In this document: in pieces, positions 7,523-16,427 of the stretch
Numbering within the stretch: position 1 is the stretch's first letter
Layout: every line of letters starts with the position of its first letter
From: Bacillota bacterium
GTDB lineage: Bacteria; Bacillota; Limnochordia; Darwinibacteriales; DTU012
Direction: 5' to 3'
Assembly (NCBI GenBank): GCA_012521805.1
Contig: JAAYLQ010000041.1
Coordinates: 1-23,275 of the forward strand
Length of the DNA stretch: 23,275 bases
Program-made: the position numbers and the translations under genes
The notes under the pieces: model-generated
Seen by the model: only the letters and a program-made list of their open reading frames with translations
Database searches by the model: none
Told to the model about the DNA's origin: nothing

Positions 7523-7963
7523 ATGGCTTCCGTTTTTGACAAAGTATTGACCTTGTTGGGCGTTCGTGAAGAAATCGAGGATGACCCCGAGGTCCGAGAA
7601 GAAAGGCAGCTGGAAGTACTGCCTAATCAAAGGGAAACTAAACAAGTGCGCAGGAGTAACTTAATAAGTCTAGATGGAGGTGCAAAGCCAATTAGGATAA
7701 TCATTATTGAACCGACTGAATTTGAAGAGGTACGCACCTACGTAGACCATCTAAAAAACAAGCATCCACTGATAGTGCGGTTGAATCATATGGACATCCA
7801 TGAGGCCAGAAGAATTGTTGATTTTATGAGTGGTGCAACTTATGCTATTGATGGCAATATGCAAAAATTAGGAGACATGATCTTTTTCTTTGCACCCCAG
7901 TCAGTAACCATTGAAGGTGAGATTGAAACGGACTTATTTGATCTTGGTATTCTAGGCGAATAG
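7523..7963 (+). CDS. sepF: Cell division protein SepF
   Basis: Cytoplasmic partner of FtsZ that bundles filaments and anchors them to the membrane. It has a short N-terminal amphipathic stretch (MASVFDKVLTLLGV), an acidic linker to about residue 50, then the SepF core (IIIIEPTEFEEVRTYVDHL, VRLNHMDIHEARRIVDFMSGATYAIDGNMQKLGDMIFFFAP) and a short acidic tail. 146 residues, usual length. The ribosome site GAGGAGG lies within the end of ylmE. No FtsA gene is in view, so SepF may be a main membrane tether, as in other Bacillota. Confidence 0.96.
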   Translation: MASVFDKVLTLLGVREEIEDDPEVREERQLEVLPNQRETKQVRRSNLISLDGGAKPIRIIIIEPTEFEEVRTYVDHLKNKHPLIVRLNHMDIHEARRIVDFMSGATYAIDGNMQKLGDMIFFFAPQSVTIEGEIETDLFDLGILGE

Positions 7964-8001
7964 CCAATCTTGATCCGATATTACGAAAAGGGGGTAGTTT
8001 T

Positions 8002-8271
8002 ATGGCTGTCATTGGTCTAGTCAATAGTTTGTTTAGGGTTTATGAGCTAATATTGTTGGCCAGAGTGATACTTAGCTGGTTTCCGACTCTGGATTGGACA
8101 CATCCAGTGGTCCAATTTATTTACCGTGCGACCGAACCGGTGCTGCGCCCAATTCGTAATCTCTTTCCTTCGGGTCTGATACTGGATTTCTCACCGCTGA
8201 TTGTCTTTTTACTCCTACCGCTAGTGAGACAGATCGTGGTTCGGCTATTATTTACGTTGTTAGTTTATTAG
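8002..8271 (+). CDS. ylmG: YggT/YlmG family membrane protein
   Basis: Small integral membrane protein (89 residues) with two hydrophobic segments (about residues 4-28 and 62-86) around a polar stretch with the family pattern RVILSWFP and EPVLRPIRNLFP. Its role is not settled; it is regularly found between sepF and ylmH and has been linked to division and osmotic balance. AAAGGGGGT lies about 7 bp before the ATG. Confidence 0.9.
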   Translation: MAVIGLVNSLFRVYELILLARVILSWFPTLDWTHPVVQFIYRATEPVLRPIRNLFPSGLILDFSPLIVFLLLPLVRQIVVRLLFTLLVY

Positions 8272-8283
8272 GGAGGACTATGA

Positions 8284-9069
8284 GTGGATAAAGATAAACT
8301 AATTGCACATCTCCAAGGGGAACTAGAAAAGGAAATCGGAATTAGAACAATAGATGCAGCTGAATTAGCTTGGAAGACTAACAGACCGCAGATTACAGAT
8401 TTTTATGATCCTTATGAACAAAAGGTAGCAAGGAGTGTCCTATCTGCATTTGTTGAGGTAAATGTCCTTACTTTTGGAGGATACCGGCAGGCTGAGAGAG
8501 CTCGGCTGGTAATTTACCCTCAGTTTTTCCTTACCGAAACAATTGAGCCGCCGGTGAGGATTCTTCAAGCTCGCGGGAATTTTAACTTTGTGAAAGTATC
8601 CCACCGCGATTTCTTAGGATCGCTGATGGGACTAGGAATTAAACGCGAAAAAATCGGCGATATTCTCTGCCAGGATGATGGCTGTCAAGTAGTGGTGGCA
8701 AGCGAAATAACAGATTATCTGCTGCAGCATTGGAACCAAGTTCACCAAGTTTCGCTCAGCGTTTCAGAGATAGATCCTGAGCAGATTGCGATCGCACCAG
8801 AGCGGGTTAAAGAGCTTAAGACAACTGTCGCATCGATGCGGCTTGATGCCATTGCCGCCTCAGGTTTTGGCACTTCCCGCACGAAAATGGTGCGAGAAAT
8901 AAAGAATGAGCGAGTTAAGGTTAACTGGAAGACAATCAGCAATCCATCGTACGAGATCAATCAGGGTGATGTTATTTCAATCCGTGGTCGTGGTCGAGTT
9001 GTGGTAGAACAGATCACCGGTAATACCAAAAAGGGTAGGATTGGGCTCATCCTAAAGCGAATGGTGTAG
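8284..9069 (+). CDS. ylmH: YlmH-type S4-domain RNA-binding protein
   Basis: Ribosome-associated S4-domain protein; the family is part of the division cluster, and B. subtilis YlmH has been connected with rescue of stalled ribosomes. The N-terminal two thirds is the YlmH domain (FGGYRQAERARLVIYP, HRDFLGSLMGLGIKREKIGDIL), and the S4 fold is at about residues 180-240 (MRLDAIAASGFGTSRTKM, INQGDVISIRGRGRVVV). The start is GTG 8284 after GGGAGG. An ATG four bases earlier is out of frame and stops after three codons. 261 residues, normal. Confidence 0.93.
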   Translation: MDKDKLIAHLQGELEKEIGIRTIDAAELAWKTNRPQITDFYDPYEQKVARSVLSAFVEVNVLTFGGYRQAERARLVIYPQFFLTETIEPPVRILQARGNFNFVKVSHRDFLGSLMGLGIKREKIGDILCQDDGCQVVVASEITDYLLQHWNQVHQVSLSVSEIDPEQIAIAPERVKELKTTVASMRLDAIAASGFGTSRTKMVREIKNERVKVNWKTISNPSYEINQGDVISIRGRGRVVVEQITGNTKKGRIGLILKRMV

Positions 9070-9102
9070 GGCCCTAAGATTAAGTGGGAGGAAAGGAAAC
9101 CA

Positions 9103-9663
9103 ATGCTGAGACCAATTGACATTCATAATGCCGAGTTTAAGCGTTCATTTAGAGGGTATAACGAATCTGAAGTAGATCAGTTTTTGTCCAGAATTGTAAG
9201 TGAATACGAGAACGTGATCCAGCAGAACAAAGAACTGAAAGAACAGATTAAACAGTTGGAGGAAGAGCTGCGCCAGTATCAGAACAAGGAATCGGATATT
9301 TATGGTCTGATAACTCTAACCCGTGAGGCAGTTTCTGAAGCGAAAGAATTTGCCAACCAGCAGGCCCAGACTGTTATTGATGAAGCCAATAAAAAGGCAA
9401 AAATAATTATTGACGAAGCCAGATTAAAAGCCAAACAAATCCTGCAGGAGAATCAGGATGAATTAGACCGAATGATTCGCAGAATTCAAAACCTAAAAGA
9501 CACAGAATTGAAGTTTAAGCAGAACATGCGCCAGCTTATGGAAACAATTTGGGCGATGCTAGAAGATGTGAAAGTAATGGATATCAGACTGCAGGAAGAA
9601 TCTGCCGCAACAAAGGTTTTTGAAGATTTGGCAGCTGAAGTTGAACTATTTACAGAAGAATAG
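9103..9663 (+). CDS. divIVA: DivIVA cell-pole/septum organiser
   Basis: Peripheral membrane scaffold that marks curved membrane at septa and poles, places division regulators and, in spore formers, anchors the chromosome origin. The N-terminal lipid-binding domain is clear (LRPIDIHNAEFKRSFRGYNE, VDQFL, residues 2-27). It is followed by long coiled coils rich in Glu, Lys and Gln (about 33-60 and 80-150). 186 residues. ATG follows GGGAGGAAAGG. Last gene of the division cluster, with an intrinsic terminator right after it. Confidence 0.95.
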   Translation: MLRPIDIHNAEFKRSFRGYNESEVDQFLSRIVSEYENVIQQNKELKEQIKQLEEELRQYQNKESDIYGLITLTREAVSEAKEFANQQAQTVIDEANKKAKIIIDEARLKAKQILQENQDELDRMIRRIQNLKDTELKFKQNMRQLMETIWAMLEDVKVMDIRLQEESAATKVFEDLAAEVELFTEE

Positions 9664-9677
9664 TGGATAATGTTTGA

Positions 9678-9705
9678 CCTCGTTCCTGTACGGAACGGGG
9701 TTTTT
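9678..9705 (+). terminator. Terminator after divIVA
   Basis: Stem CCTCGTTCC/GGAACGGGG (nine pairs, one G-U) with a 5-nt loop and five T residues. Separates the division cluster from the proline genes. Confidence 0.9.
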
Positions 9706-9747
9706 CTAAATAGATGTTGAAGCGGAGGGTAGAAGAAAATAAAGAGA

Positions 9748-10899
9748 ATGAGGTATAAGCGAATTGTTGTTAAAATTGGAAGCAGTTCATTAACTTGTGG
9801 TGGGGGAAAACTTAACCTAAATCAAATCGCCCATTTTCTCCAGCAGATGGCAGCATTAAAGAATCAGGGCAGGGAAGTTTTATTTGTTACCTCGGGCGCT
9901 ATCGGTGCCGGCATGGGTCAGCTGGGGGTTAAAGACAGGCCCAAACATATTCCCGAACAGCAGGCGATGGCTGCGGTGGGCCAGGCACAGTTAATGGCAG
10001 TGTATAATAGTATTCTGCGGGAAATTGGCGAGATTGGTGCCCAGATTCTGCTGACAGCAAGTGATCTGGAAGATCGCAAACGCTATTTGAATGCCTACAA
10101 TACTCTGACATGTTTGCTCAAAAGAGGTGTAATTCCAATAATCAACGAAAATGATACTGTCGCTACAGATGAAATCAAGTTCGGTGATAACGACACCTTG
10201 TCAGCCTTAGTTGCTGGGTTAGTAGATGCTGAACTCCTGATTATTTTGTCGGACATTGATGGTCTCTATGATGGCGATCCACGTCAGGAAAACTCCCGAA
10301 AAATGAATAAGGTAGAGCAGATCACTGCAGAAATCGAGAGCTATGCCCAAGGACGGGGAAGCAAGTGGGGAACGGGAGGAATGCAGACTAAACTGTCCGC
10401 TGCAAAAATTGCAGTGAATTCCGGAATTGTTGCGGTTATCGGACCTGCTTATCAGGAACGGGTTATCCTTGATATTGTAGAAATGCTGGAACAGGGTACA
10501 GATTATTCAATCGGCACAACGTTCATACCAAAAGCAAACGCCCTGAGCAAACGCAAGCATTGGTTGATGTATAATCTTGGTGATTGCGGCAGTCTGGTGG
10601 TGGATCATGGGGCTGAGACAGCTCTGGTTGAAAGAGGCAAAAGCCTGCTTCCTGGCGGCATCATCGCAGTAGAAGGCAATTTTCAGCAGGGCGATCTGGT
10701 AAAGGTCGTCAGCCGCAGTGGTCATTTGATAGGAAAAGGTCTGGTAAATTACTCTGCCAGCGAAATCGAGTTGATTAAAGGTCGCCACTCTCGAGATATC
10801 AGCTCGGTGTTGGGCTTCAGTAACGGACCAGATGTTATTCATCGTGATAATTTAGCTATCTGCAATGATTACATCAGCGTGGAAAGGAAGGGAGAGTAG
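9748..10899 (+). CDS. proB: Glutamate 5-kinase with PUA domain
   Basis: Phosphorylates glutamate, the first and feedback-controlled step of proline synthesis. The amino-acid-kinase domain covers about residues 1-255 (VVKIGSSSLT, FVTSGAIGAGM, INENDTVATDEIKFGDNDTLSA, GTGGMQTKLSAAKIA); the C-terminal PUA domain is at about 277-360 (LVVDHGAETALVERGKSLLPGGI). The start is unusual: GGAGGG (9724-9729) is 18 bp before ATG 9748, much further than elsewhere here, while an in-frame ATA at 9739 would have ideal spacing. Family alignment favours MRYKRIVVKIGS. The stop overlaps the proA GTG by one base. Confidence 0.95.
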   Translation: MRYKRIVVKIGSSSLTCGGGKLNLNQIAHFLQQMAALKNQGREVLFVTSGAIGAGMGQLGVKDRPKHIPEQQAMAAVGQAQLMAVYNSILREIGEIGAQILLTASDLEDRKRYLNAYNTLTCLLKRGVIPIINENDTVATDEIKFGDNDTLSALVAGLVDAELLIILSDIDGLYDGDPRQENSRKMNKVEQITAEIESYAQGRGSKWGTGGMQTKLSAAKIAVNSGIVAVIGPAYQERVILDIVEMLEQGTDYSIGTTFIPKANALSKRKHWLMYNLGDCGSLVVDHGAETALVERGKSLLPGGIIAVEGNFQQGDLVKVVSRSGHLIGKGLVNYSASEIELIKGRHSRDISSVLGFSNGPDVIHRDNLAICNDYISVERKGE

Positions 10900-12155
10900 T
10901 GAGTATTAAGGATGCATTGATTGTTCAGGCTAAAAAAGCAAAGGAAGCAGCGAGGATTTTGGCTGTAGTTCCTACAGCGGTAAAAAATCAGGCGTTAGAA
11001 GCGATTGCTGGGGAATTGGAAAATTCTGCTGCACAAATAATCCGCGAGAATAACAAGGATCTTGAGGCTGGGAGAGCGGCTGGTTTAAGCAGTGCACTGC
11101 TGGACCGGTTGGAACTTAATGAAAAGCGAATTCAGGACATGGCTGACGGTCTGCGGGAATTGGTGCGGTTGAAGGACCCAGTTGGTGATATTGTTGAGAT
11201 CCAGAGAAGGCCGAATGGTCTTCAAGTTGGAAAGATGCGGGTTCCTTTAGGAGTTGCAGCAATCATCTATGAAGCAAGACCAAATGTTACGATTGATGCT
11301 GCAGGTCTCTGTTTGAAAGCAGGTAATGCTGTTATTCTCCGGGGAGGTTCTGAGGCGATCAACTCTAATCGAATTTTAGCCGCAATTGCAGCCAAGGCGA
11401 TAGCTCAGGTCGGTCTTCCGGCGGATGCAGTTCAATTAGTGCAGACCATCGATCGAGAAGCGGTTTCTGTTTTATTGGGGCTTACTGATTATTTAGATGT
11501 TTTAATTCCCAGGGGTGGAGCAGGTCTGATTAGAAGGGTGATTAATGAAGCGAAGGTTCCAGTAATTCAGACTGGCGTAGGCAACTGCCATATCTATGTT
11601 GATCAAGGGGCAGATCTTGCAATGGCGGGCAGAATCGTTACTAATGCGAAAACCAGCCGTCCCGGGGTTTGTAACGCTGTAGAAACACTGTTAGTCCATG
11701 AAGAGGTTGCCCCTGAATTGCTACCTGATTTATACAACAGGCTGAAAGAAGATGGTGTGCAGCTGCGGGGTTGTCCAAGGACAAAAGCAATTCTGCCAGA
11801 AATCGCGGCGGCTGAAGAAGCAGACTGGTACGAGGAATATTTGGACTATATTTTAGCGGTTAAGGTTGTGAGCAGCTTCGATGAGGCAGTTCGTCATATC
11901 AATACATACGGGACAAAGCATTCTGAAGCGATTGTTACCAACGACTATGCCCGCAGTCAGCGTTTTCTCCAAGAAGTAGATGCCGCTGCGGTGTACATTA
12001 ATGCTTCCACACGCTTTACCGACGGCAACCAGTTTGGTTTGGGGGCAGAAATAGGTATCAGCACCCAGAAACTTCATGCTCGTGGTCCAATGGGTTTAAA
12101 CGAGCTGACTACTGTTAAATATGTAATTTTTGGTCAAGGGCAAATCCGCGAGTGA
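10899..12155 (+). CDS. proA: Gamma-glutamyl phosphate reductase
   Basis: NADPH-dependent reduction of glutamyl phosphate to glutamate semialdehyde, the second proline step; aldehyde-dehydrogenase fold. Signatures: VPLGVAAIIYEARPNVT, CLKAGNAVILRGGSEA, LIPRGGAGLIRRV, and the catalytic Cys258 in SRPGVCNAVETLLVH. The 418 residues match the family. GTG start overlaps the proB stop (TAGTG), with GGAAGGGAGAG upstream, so translation is coupled to proB. Confidence 0.97.
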   Translation: MSIKDALIVQAKKAKEAARILAVVPTAVKNQALEAIAGELENSAAQIIRENNKDLEAGRAAGLSSALLDRLELNEKRIQDMADGLRELVRLKDPVGDIVEIQRRPNGLQVGKMRVPLGVAAIIYEARPNVTIDAAGLCLKAGNAVILRGGSEAINSNRILAAIAAKAIAQVGLPADAVQLVQTIDREAVSVLLGLTDYLDVLIPRGGAGLIRRVINEAKVPVIQTGVGNCHIYVDQGADLAMAGRIVTNAKTSRPGVCNAVETLLVHEEVAPELLPDLYNRLKEDGVQLRGCPRTKAILPEIAAAEEADWYEEYLDYILAVKVVSSFDEAVRHINTYGTKHSEAIVTNDYARSQRFLQEVDAAAVYINASTRFTDGNQFGLGAEIGISTQKLHARGPMGLNELTTVKYVIFGQGQIRE

Positions 12156-12189
12156 TTGATTGGTTACCGAAGATAAGGAGCTGTAATCA

Positions 12190-12990
12190 ATGAGAATTTG
12201 TATAATAGGCTTAGGAAAGATGGGCTCGGCTCTATTAAAAGGAATTGTTCAAGGAGGCATAAGTAATCCTGCAGATATCACTGCTTGCGATCCACTGCTG
12301 CCAGAGCAAGAGAGCAGCGCTGAATATTATGGAATCAGGACGAGTAAAGACAGTGCTGTTGGAGCCAAGAATGCTGATTTGATTATCCTTGCAGTAAAGC
12401 CGCAGGTGTTTGGTTCGATAGCTCCGGATTTAGCTCCGGCGGTCAATAACAAGTTGATTGTTTCAGTGATGGCAGGCATATCGACTGCGAATTTAAGATT
12501 GCATTTGGGGGATCAGTGCAGAATTGTTCGGGTTATGCCTAATATGCCTGTGTTTATTAATGCAGGAGTTTCTGCAGTCACTAACGGTCCCGGCGTATCT
12601 GAAACGGAACGGCAGCTGGTTAGAAATATCTTTTCAACCCTAGGTGAAGTTGTTGAAGTTGATGAAAACTTAATGGATAGCATTACAGGTTTGTGCGGCA
12701 GCGGTCCAGCCTATGTTTATGTGATGATTGAGGCGTTAGCGGATGGCGCTGTCCTAGCAGGCCTGCCCCGGGAGTTGGCGCTGAAGTTGGCTGCGCAGAC
12801 AGTGCAGGGCGCTGCCAGAATGGTGCTGGAAACAGAGAAGCATCCAGCAGAGTTGAAAGATATGGTAGCCTCACCAGCTGGGACTACTATTAGAGGTCTT
12901 GATGTGCTGGAAGAGAAAGGCTTTCGTTCAGCGCTGATTAAGGCAGTACAGGCAGGAGCAGAACGCTCAAGAGAGCTGAATCAGGATTAG
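12190..12990 (+). CDS. proC: Pyrroline-5-carboxylate reductase
   Basis: Last proline step, reduction of pyrroline-5-carboxylate. N-terminal Rossmann motif IIGLGKMGSALLKG, VKPQVF, RVMPNMPVFINAGVSAV, and the C-terminal dimerisation/active-site block GLCGSGPAYVYVMIEALADGAV with VASPAGTTIRGL. 266 residues, normal. AAGGAG lies 9 bp before ATG. With proB and proA it makes a full glutamate-to-proline operon. No T-box or other proline sensor is visible before proB. The next unit starts with its own promoter 8 bp after the stop codon. Confidence 0.96.
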   Translation: MRICIIGLGKMGSALLKGIVQGGISNPADITACDPLLPEQESSAEYYGIRTSKDSAVGAKNADLIILAVKPQVFGSIAPDLAPAVNNKLIVSVMAGISTANLRLHLGDQCRIVRVMPNMPVFINAGVSAVTNGPGVSETERQLVRNIFSTLGEVVEVDENLMDSITGLCGSGPAYVYVMIEALADGAVLAGLPRELALKLAAQTVQGAARMVLETEKHPAELKDMVASPAGTTIRGLDVLEEKGFRSALIKAVQAGAERSRELNQD

Positions 12991-12997
12991 CTGTTCC

Positions 12998-13026
12998 TTG
13001 ACTTCAATCAGTTTATTCTGTATAAT
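12998..13026 (+). promoter_or_regulatory. Sigma-A promoter of the ileS T-box transcript
   Basis: TTGACT (12998-13003), 17-bp spacer, TATAAT (13021-13026): near-consensus. The predicted start is around 13033, just before the T-box. Confidence 0.85.
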
Positions 13027-13033
13027 TATTTGC

Positions 13034-13280
13034 ATTAGAACATGATACGTACTGACGATGAAGAGGAGAGTAGAAGAAGTTTGAGGTCCCAGAGAGCCGG
13101 GAATAGGTGAGAGCCCGGTACCAATGCTTCTTTGAAAATCACCTCGGAGTTATCAGCTGAACTAACAGTAGGCTGATCGGTGGTTCCGTTATAACTGTCA
13201 AGTGAAGGCTGTTGGCAGCCTTAACTAGGGTGGTACCGCGGGTAACTCTCGTCCCTTATAGGGATGGGAGTTTTTGTTTT
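13034..13280 (+). promoter_or_regulatory. T-box riboswitch for isoleucine (ileS leader)
   Basis: Senses uncharged tRNA-Ile and lets transcription continue into ileS. Stem I is bounded by GAGG and CCTC (13141 region) with the AGTA internal loop on the 5' side. The 3' side loop TGAAAATCA holds the specifier ATC at 13138-13140, an isoleucine codon. A stem III-like hairpin AAGGCTG/CAGCCTT is at 13205-13222. The T-box sequence AGGGTGGTACCGCG is at 13227-13240 and can form the antiterminator. The competing terminator is AACTCTCGTCCC/GGGATGGGAGTT (13244-13272) with a T-rich tail. All parts are in order. Confidence 0.95.
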
Positions 13281-13304
13281 AGATTGATAAGGAGGTAGAA
13301 GGTA

Positions 13305-16064
13305 ATGGAGAAAAAAGACTATCAACAGACACTTAAGTTGCCAAAGACCGAATTTCCCATGCGAGCAAACCTGCCAAAGCGTGAGCCGGAAATGCTTAAA
13401 TTTTGGGAGGAAAATAAGTTTTACCAAAAGCTGCAGGAAGACGGTAAAGAAAAGGAACTACCGCTTTTTGTCTTGCACGATGGGCCGCCGTATGCAAATG
13501 GTCATATCCATATTGGAACGGCTTTAAATAAAATTTTAAAGGATTTTGTGATCCGAACACACTCGATGGACGGGTATCATGTTCCTTACGTGCCTGGGTG
13601 GGATACTCATGGTCTGCCTATTGAACTGAGGACTATTAAAGACTTGGGGGTAGACCGCGATAAGGTATCCAAGCTTGAACTGCGCCAAAAATGCAGAGAA
13701 TATGCGTTGAAATATGTAAATATTCAGCGGGAAGAGTTTAAGCGCTTGGGAATTTGGGGTGATTGGGAAAACCCATATTTAACTCTTAGCCCTGAATACG
13801 AAGCTAAGCAAATCGAGATTTTCGGCCGCATGGCAAGTAAAGGTTTTATCTATAAAGCACTAAAACCAGTATATTGGTGTACAGATTGTGAAACAGCCCT
13901 AGCTGAAGCAGAAATTGAATACAGTGACAGGCGTTCCCCAAGTATTTATGTGCGTTTTGCTGTTGCTGATGGAAAAGGTATTGTTTCAGAAGAAGATACC
14001 TATTTTGTAATCTGGACCACAACCCCATGGACAATTCCTGCAAACTTGGCAATTTGTTTAAATCCAAACTTAACTTACGTGAAGATCAGTACTGAAAAAG
14101 GCAATCTAATTTTAGCCAAAGGTTTGGTTGAAAACTTTGCCAGCGAGGTAGGATTAGAGCAGTATGAGATTGTTCAGGAATTTTTAGGTTCAGAATTAGA
14201 GGGCGTTGTGTGTAAACATCCACTGATCAATCGGGATTCAGTTGTTATTCTAGGAGAGCACGCCACATTAGAAGCAGGAACCGGTTGTGTTCATACTGCC
14301 CCTGGTCATGGACAGGAAGACTATCTGGTTGGATTAAAGTACAATCTGCCGATACTAGCTCCAGTTGACGAGCATGGTGTATTCACCGAGGAAGCAGAGC
14401 AATATGCTGGAATAAAGATTACTGATGGCAATAAGCAGATTGTTGAGGATTTAGAGGCAGTAGGTGCGCTGCTGAAACTAGATTTTGTTTCCCACTCTTA
14501 CCCTCACTGCTGGCGCTGTAAGGATCCCGTTATCTTTAGAGCTACAGACCAGTGGTTTGCATCGATTAGCGGGTTTAGACAAGGCATGCTCGACGCAATT
14601 GATAGTGTAAAATGGATTCCTGAATGGGGAAAAGATCGGATTACCAACATGGTTGCCGACCGAGGCGATTGGTGTATCTCTAGACAAAGAACCTGGGGTG
14701 TCCCAATTCCGTTGTTCTACTGTAAGCAGTGTAACGAGGCACTGATCAGTGAAGAAATTACCGATCATGTTGCTGAAATTTTCCGGGCAGAAGGCAGTGA
14801 TGCTTGGTGGATCAGGGAGGCAGCAGATTTACTGCCTGCTGGTTTCACATGTCCTCACTGCGGCGGCAGTCAGTTCGATAAAGAAACAGATATTATGGAT
14901 GTGTGGTTCGATTCCGGTGTATCTCACGCCGCTGTTCTTGAACAGCGTGATGAATTGAGATGGCCAGCGGACATGTATCTGGAGGGCAGCGATCAGCACC
15001 GCGGTTGGTTCCAATCATCACTGTCAACATCGGTAGCGGCTTACAACCAAGCCCCATATAAGAGTGTGCTTACCCACGGTTTTGTGGTTGACGGTGAAGG
15101 TAAAAAAATGTCTAAATCCCTCGGTAACGTAGTTGGTCCAGCTGAAGTGATCAGCAAGTATGGTGCCGACATTCTGCGGATGTGGGTGGCTTCCGCTGAT
15201 TATCGCGGTGATATTCGTGTCTCCCCTGAGATCTTAGGTCAGCTGTCTGATGCATACCGCAGAATTCGCAATACAGCTAGGTTTATTTTAGGTAATCTCA
15301 GTGATTTTTCGCCGGAGACTGATCAAGTACCTTATCAAGAATTAGCAGAAATTGATCGCTGGGCTTTGGATCAATTAGCGCTTCTCAGTGAGCGGGTTAA
15401 GGCAGCATATCGGGACTATGAATTCCACGTTGTATTCCACAATATTCACCATTTTTGTGCAGTTGATCTTGGTGGATTTTATCTTGATGTGTTAAAAGAT
15501 AGGCTGTACTGCGATCAGCCTGATGGTCAAAAACGGCGCTCAGCGCAGACTGCAATGTATATTATTTTACTGGAATTAGTTAAACTACTGGCACCGATTA
15601 CTGTCTTTACCGCAGATGAGATTTGGCAGCATCTGCCAAAACCAGAGAACGCAGCTGCCAGTGTGCACTTAACTCGGTGGGAATCTCTGCCTGAGCATTT
15701 CCGCAGTCCTGAGTTGAGAGCAAAATGGGACAAACTATTTGAAGTACGGCGTAAAGTGACTAAAGCCCTTGAAGATGCGCGGGCGGAAAAGAAACTGGGC
15801 AGTTCCAATGAGGCTAAAATTACAGTTTCTGCTGATCAAACTACACTGGAACATTTGCAGCAGATTTCAGAATCACTGGCCATGTTATTCATTGTTTCTG
15901 AGGTCAGTCTAGTTCAATCTGATAACGGCGAAATTCAGGTAACAGTGGAATTAGCAGACTCCGAAAAATGTGAACGCTGCTGGCGCCATGATCCGAGCGT
16001 CGGTGAGCAGCACCACATCTGTGCCAGATGTTATACAGTGATAACAAACTCCTCTGCAGAATAG
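13305..16064 (+). CDS. ileS: Isoleucyl-tRNA synthetase
   Basis: Class I synthetase charging tRNA-Ile. The 919 residues contain PPYANGHIHIGTALNKILKD at about 61-80, where the HIGH box reads HIGT; the threonine-rich editing (CP1) motif TTTPWTIPANLA; HTAPGHGQEDY; the second active-site lysine motif KKMSKSLGN; the anticodon-binding domain; and a C-terminal zinc site CERCW...CARCY. ATG follows GGAGGT by 8 bp, and the T-box upstream confirms specificity. The stop codon lies inside a terminator hairpin. The C-terminal zinc module places it with the standard bacterial type rather than the eukaryote-like, mupirocin-resistant type. Confidence 0.98.
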   Translation: MEKKDYQQTLKLPKTEFPMRANLPKREPEMLKFWEENKFYQKLQEDGKEKELPLFVLHDGPPYANGHIHIGTALNKILKDFVIRTHSMDGYHVPYVPGWDTHGLPIELRTIKDLGVDRDKVSKLELRQKCREYALKYVNIQREEFKRLGIWGDWENPYLTLSPEYEAKQIEIFGRMASKGFIYKALKPVYWCTDCETALAEAEIEYSDRRSPSIYVRFAVADGKGIVSEEDTYFVIWTTTPWTIPANLAICLNPNLTYVKISTEKGNLILAKGLVENFASEVGLEQYEIVQEFLGSELEGVVCKHPLINRDSVVILGEHATLEAGTGCVHTAPGHGQEDYLVGLKYNLPILAPVDEHGVFTEEAEQYAGIKITDGNKQIVEDLEAVGALLKLDFVSHSYPHCWRCKDPVIFRATDQWFASISGFRQGMLDAIDSVKWIPEWGKDRITNMVADRGDWCISRQRTWGVPIPLFYCKQCNEALISEEITDHVAEIFRAEGSDAWWIREAADLLPAGFTCPHCGGSQFDKETDIMDVWFDSGVSHAAVLEQRDELRWPADMYLEGSDQHRGWFQSSLSTSVAAYNQAPYKSVLTHGFVVDGEGKKMSKSLGNVVGPAEVISKYGADILRMWVASADYRGDIRVSPEILGQLSDAYRRIRNTARFILGNLSDFSPETDQVPYQELAEIDRWALDQLALLSERVKAAYRDYEFHVVFHNIHHFCAVDLGGFYLDVLKDRLYCDQPDGQKRRSAQTAMYIILLELVKLLAPITVFTADEIWQHLPKPENAAASVHLTRWESLPEHFRSPELRAKWDKLFEVRRKVTKALEDARAEKKLGSSNEAKITVSADQTTLEHLQQISESLAMLFIVSEVSLVQSDNGEIQVTVELADSEKCERCWRHDPSVGEQHHICARCYTVITNSSAE

Positions 16065-16079
16065 CAGGGGAGTTTTTTT
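16048..16079 (+). terminator. Intrinsic terminator overlapping the end of ileS
   Basis: ACTCCTCTGC/GCAGGGGAGT (ten pairs, one G-U), 6-nt loop, seven T residues. The 5' arm is coding and the TAG stop overlaps the 3' side of the loop. Confidence 0.92.
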
Positions 16080-16107
16080 CATACCATATCCTAAAGGAGG
16101 AAGAGGG

Positions 16108-16416
16108 ATGAAGGATGTAAACCCAGGTTTAATAAAAACGCTAATCGCCAAAATAGAAAAGTTAGCCTCAGCTATGGAAAAAGCTAGTGTTGCAGAGTAT
16201 ATTGAGCTGTACCGCAAACCGCGCCGGCTGGTATATTTGAATTTTATCAGCGGGATTGCGAGGGGCTTCGGTCTTGCGGTTGGGTTTACAGCAGTTGGTG
16301 CCCTTTTCCTGTATTTGTTGGGAAGGCTTGCAGCTTTGAACCTGCCGATTGTCGGTGAATTTATTGCGGAGATAGCCAGGATAGTACAGGAAGAATTGTC
16401 AAGGCGAGCATACTAG
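16108..16416 (+). CDS. Small membrane protein, DUF5665-like
   Basis: A 102-residue protein of unknown function. The N-terminal half is amphipathic and charged (two short helices, about residues 6-40), followed by a hydrophobic segment at about 48-72 (GIARGFGLAVGFTAVGALFLYLLG) and a second weaker one near 76-90. It resembles the DUF5665 family, common in spore-forming Bacillota as a single-copy gene; this assignment is from memory of the pattern. AAAGGAGG precedes the ATG. It lies 28 bp after the ileS terminator and 11 bp before the next gene, so it probably opens the lspA-pyrR group, but no promoter of its own was recognised. Confidence 0.7.
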   Translation: MKDVNPGLIKTLIAKIEKLASAMEKASVAEYIELYRKPRRLVYLNFISGIARGFGLAVGFTAVGALFLYLLGRLAALNLPIVGEFIAEIARIVQEELSRRAY

Positions 16417-16427
16417 GAGGGGTATTC

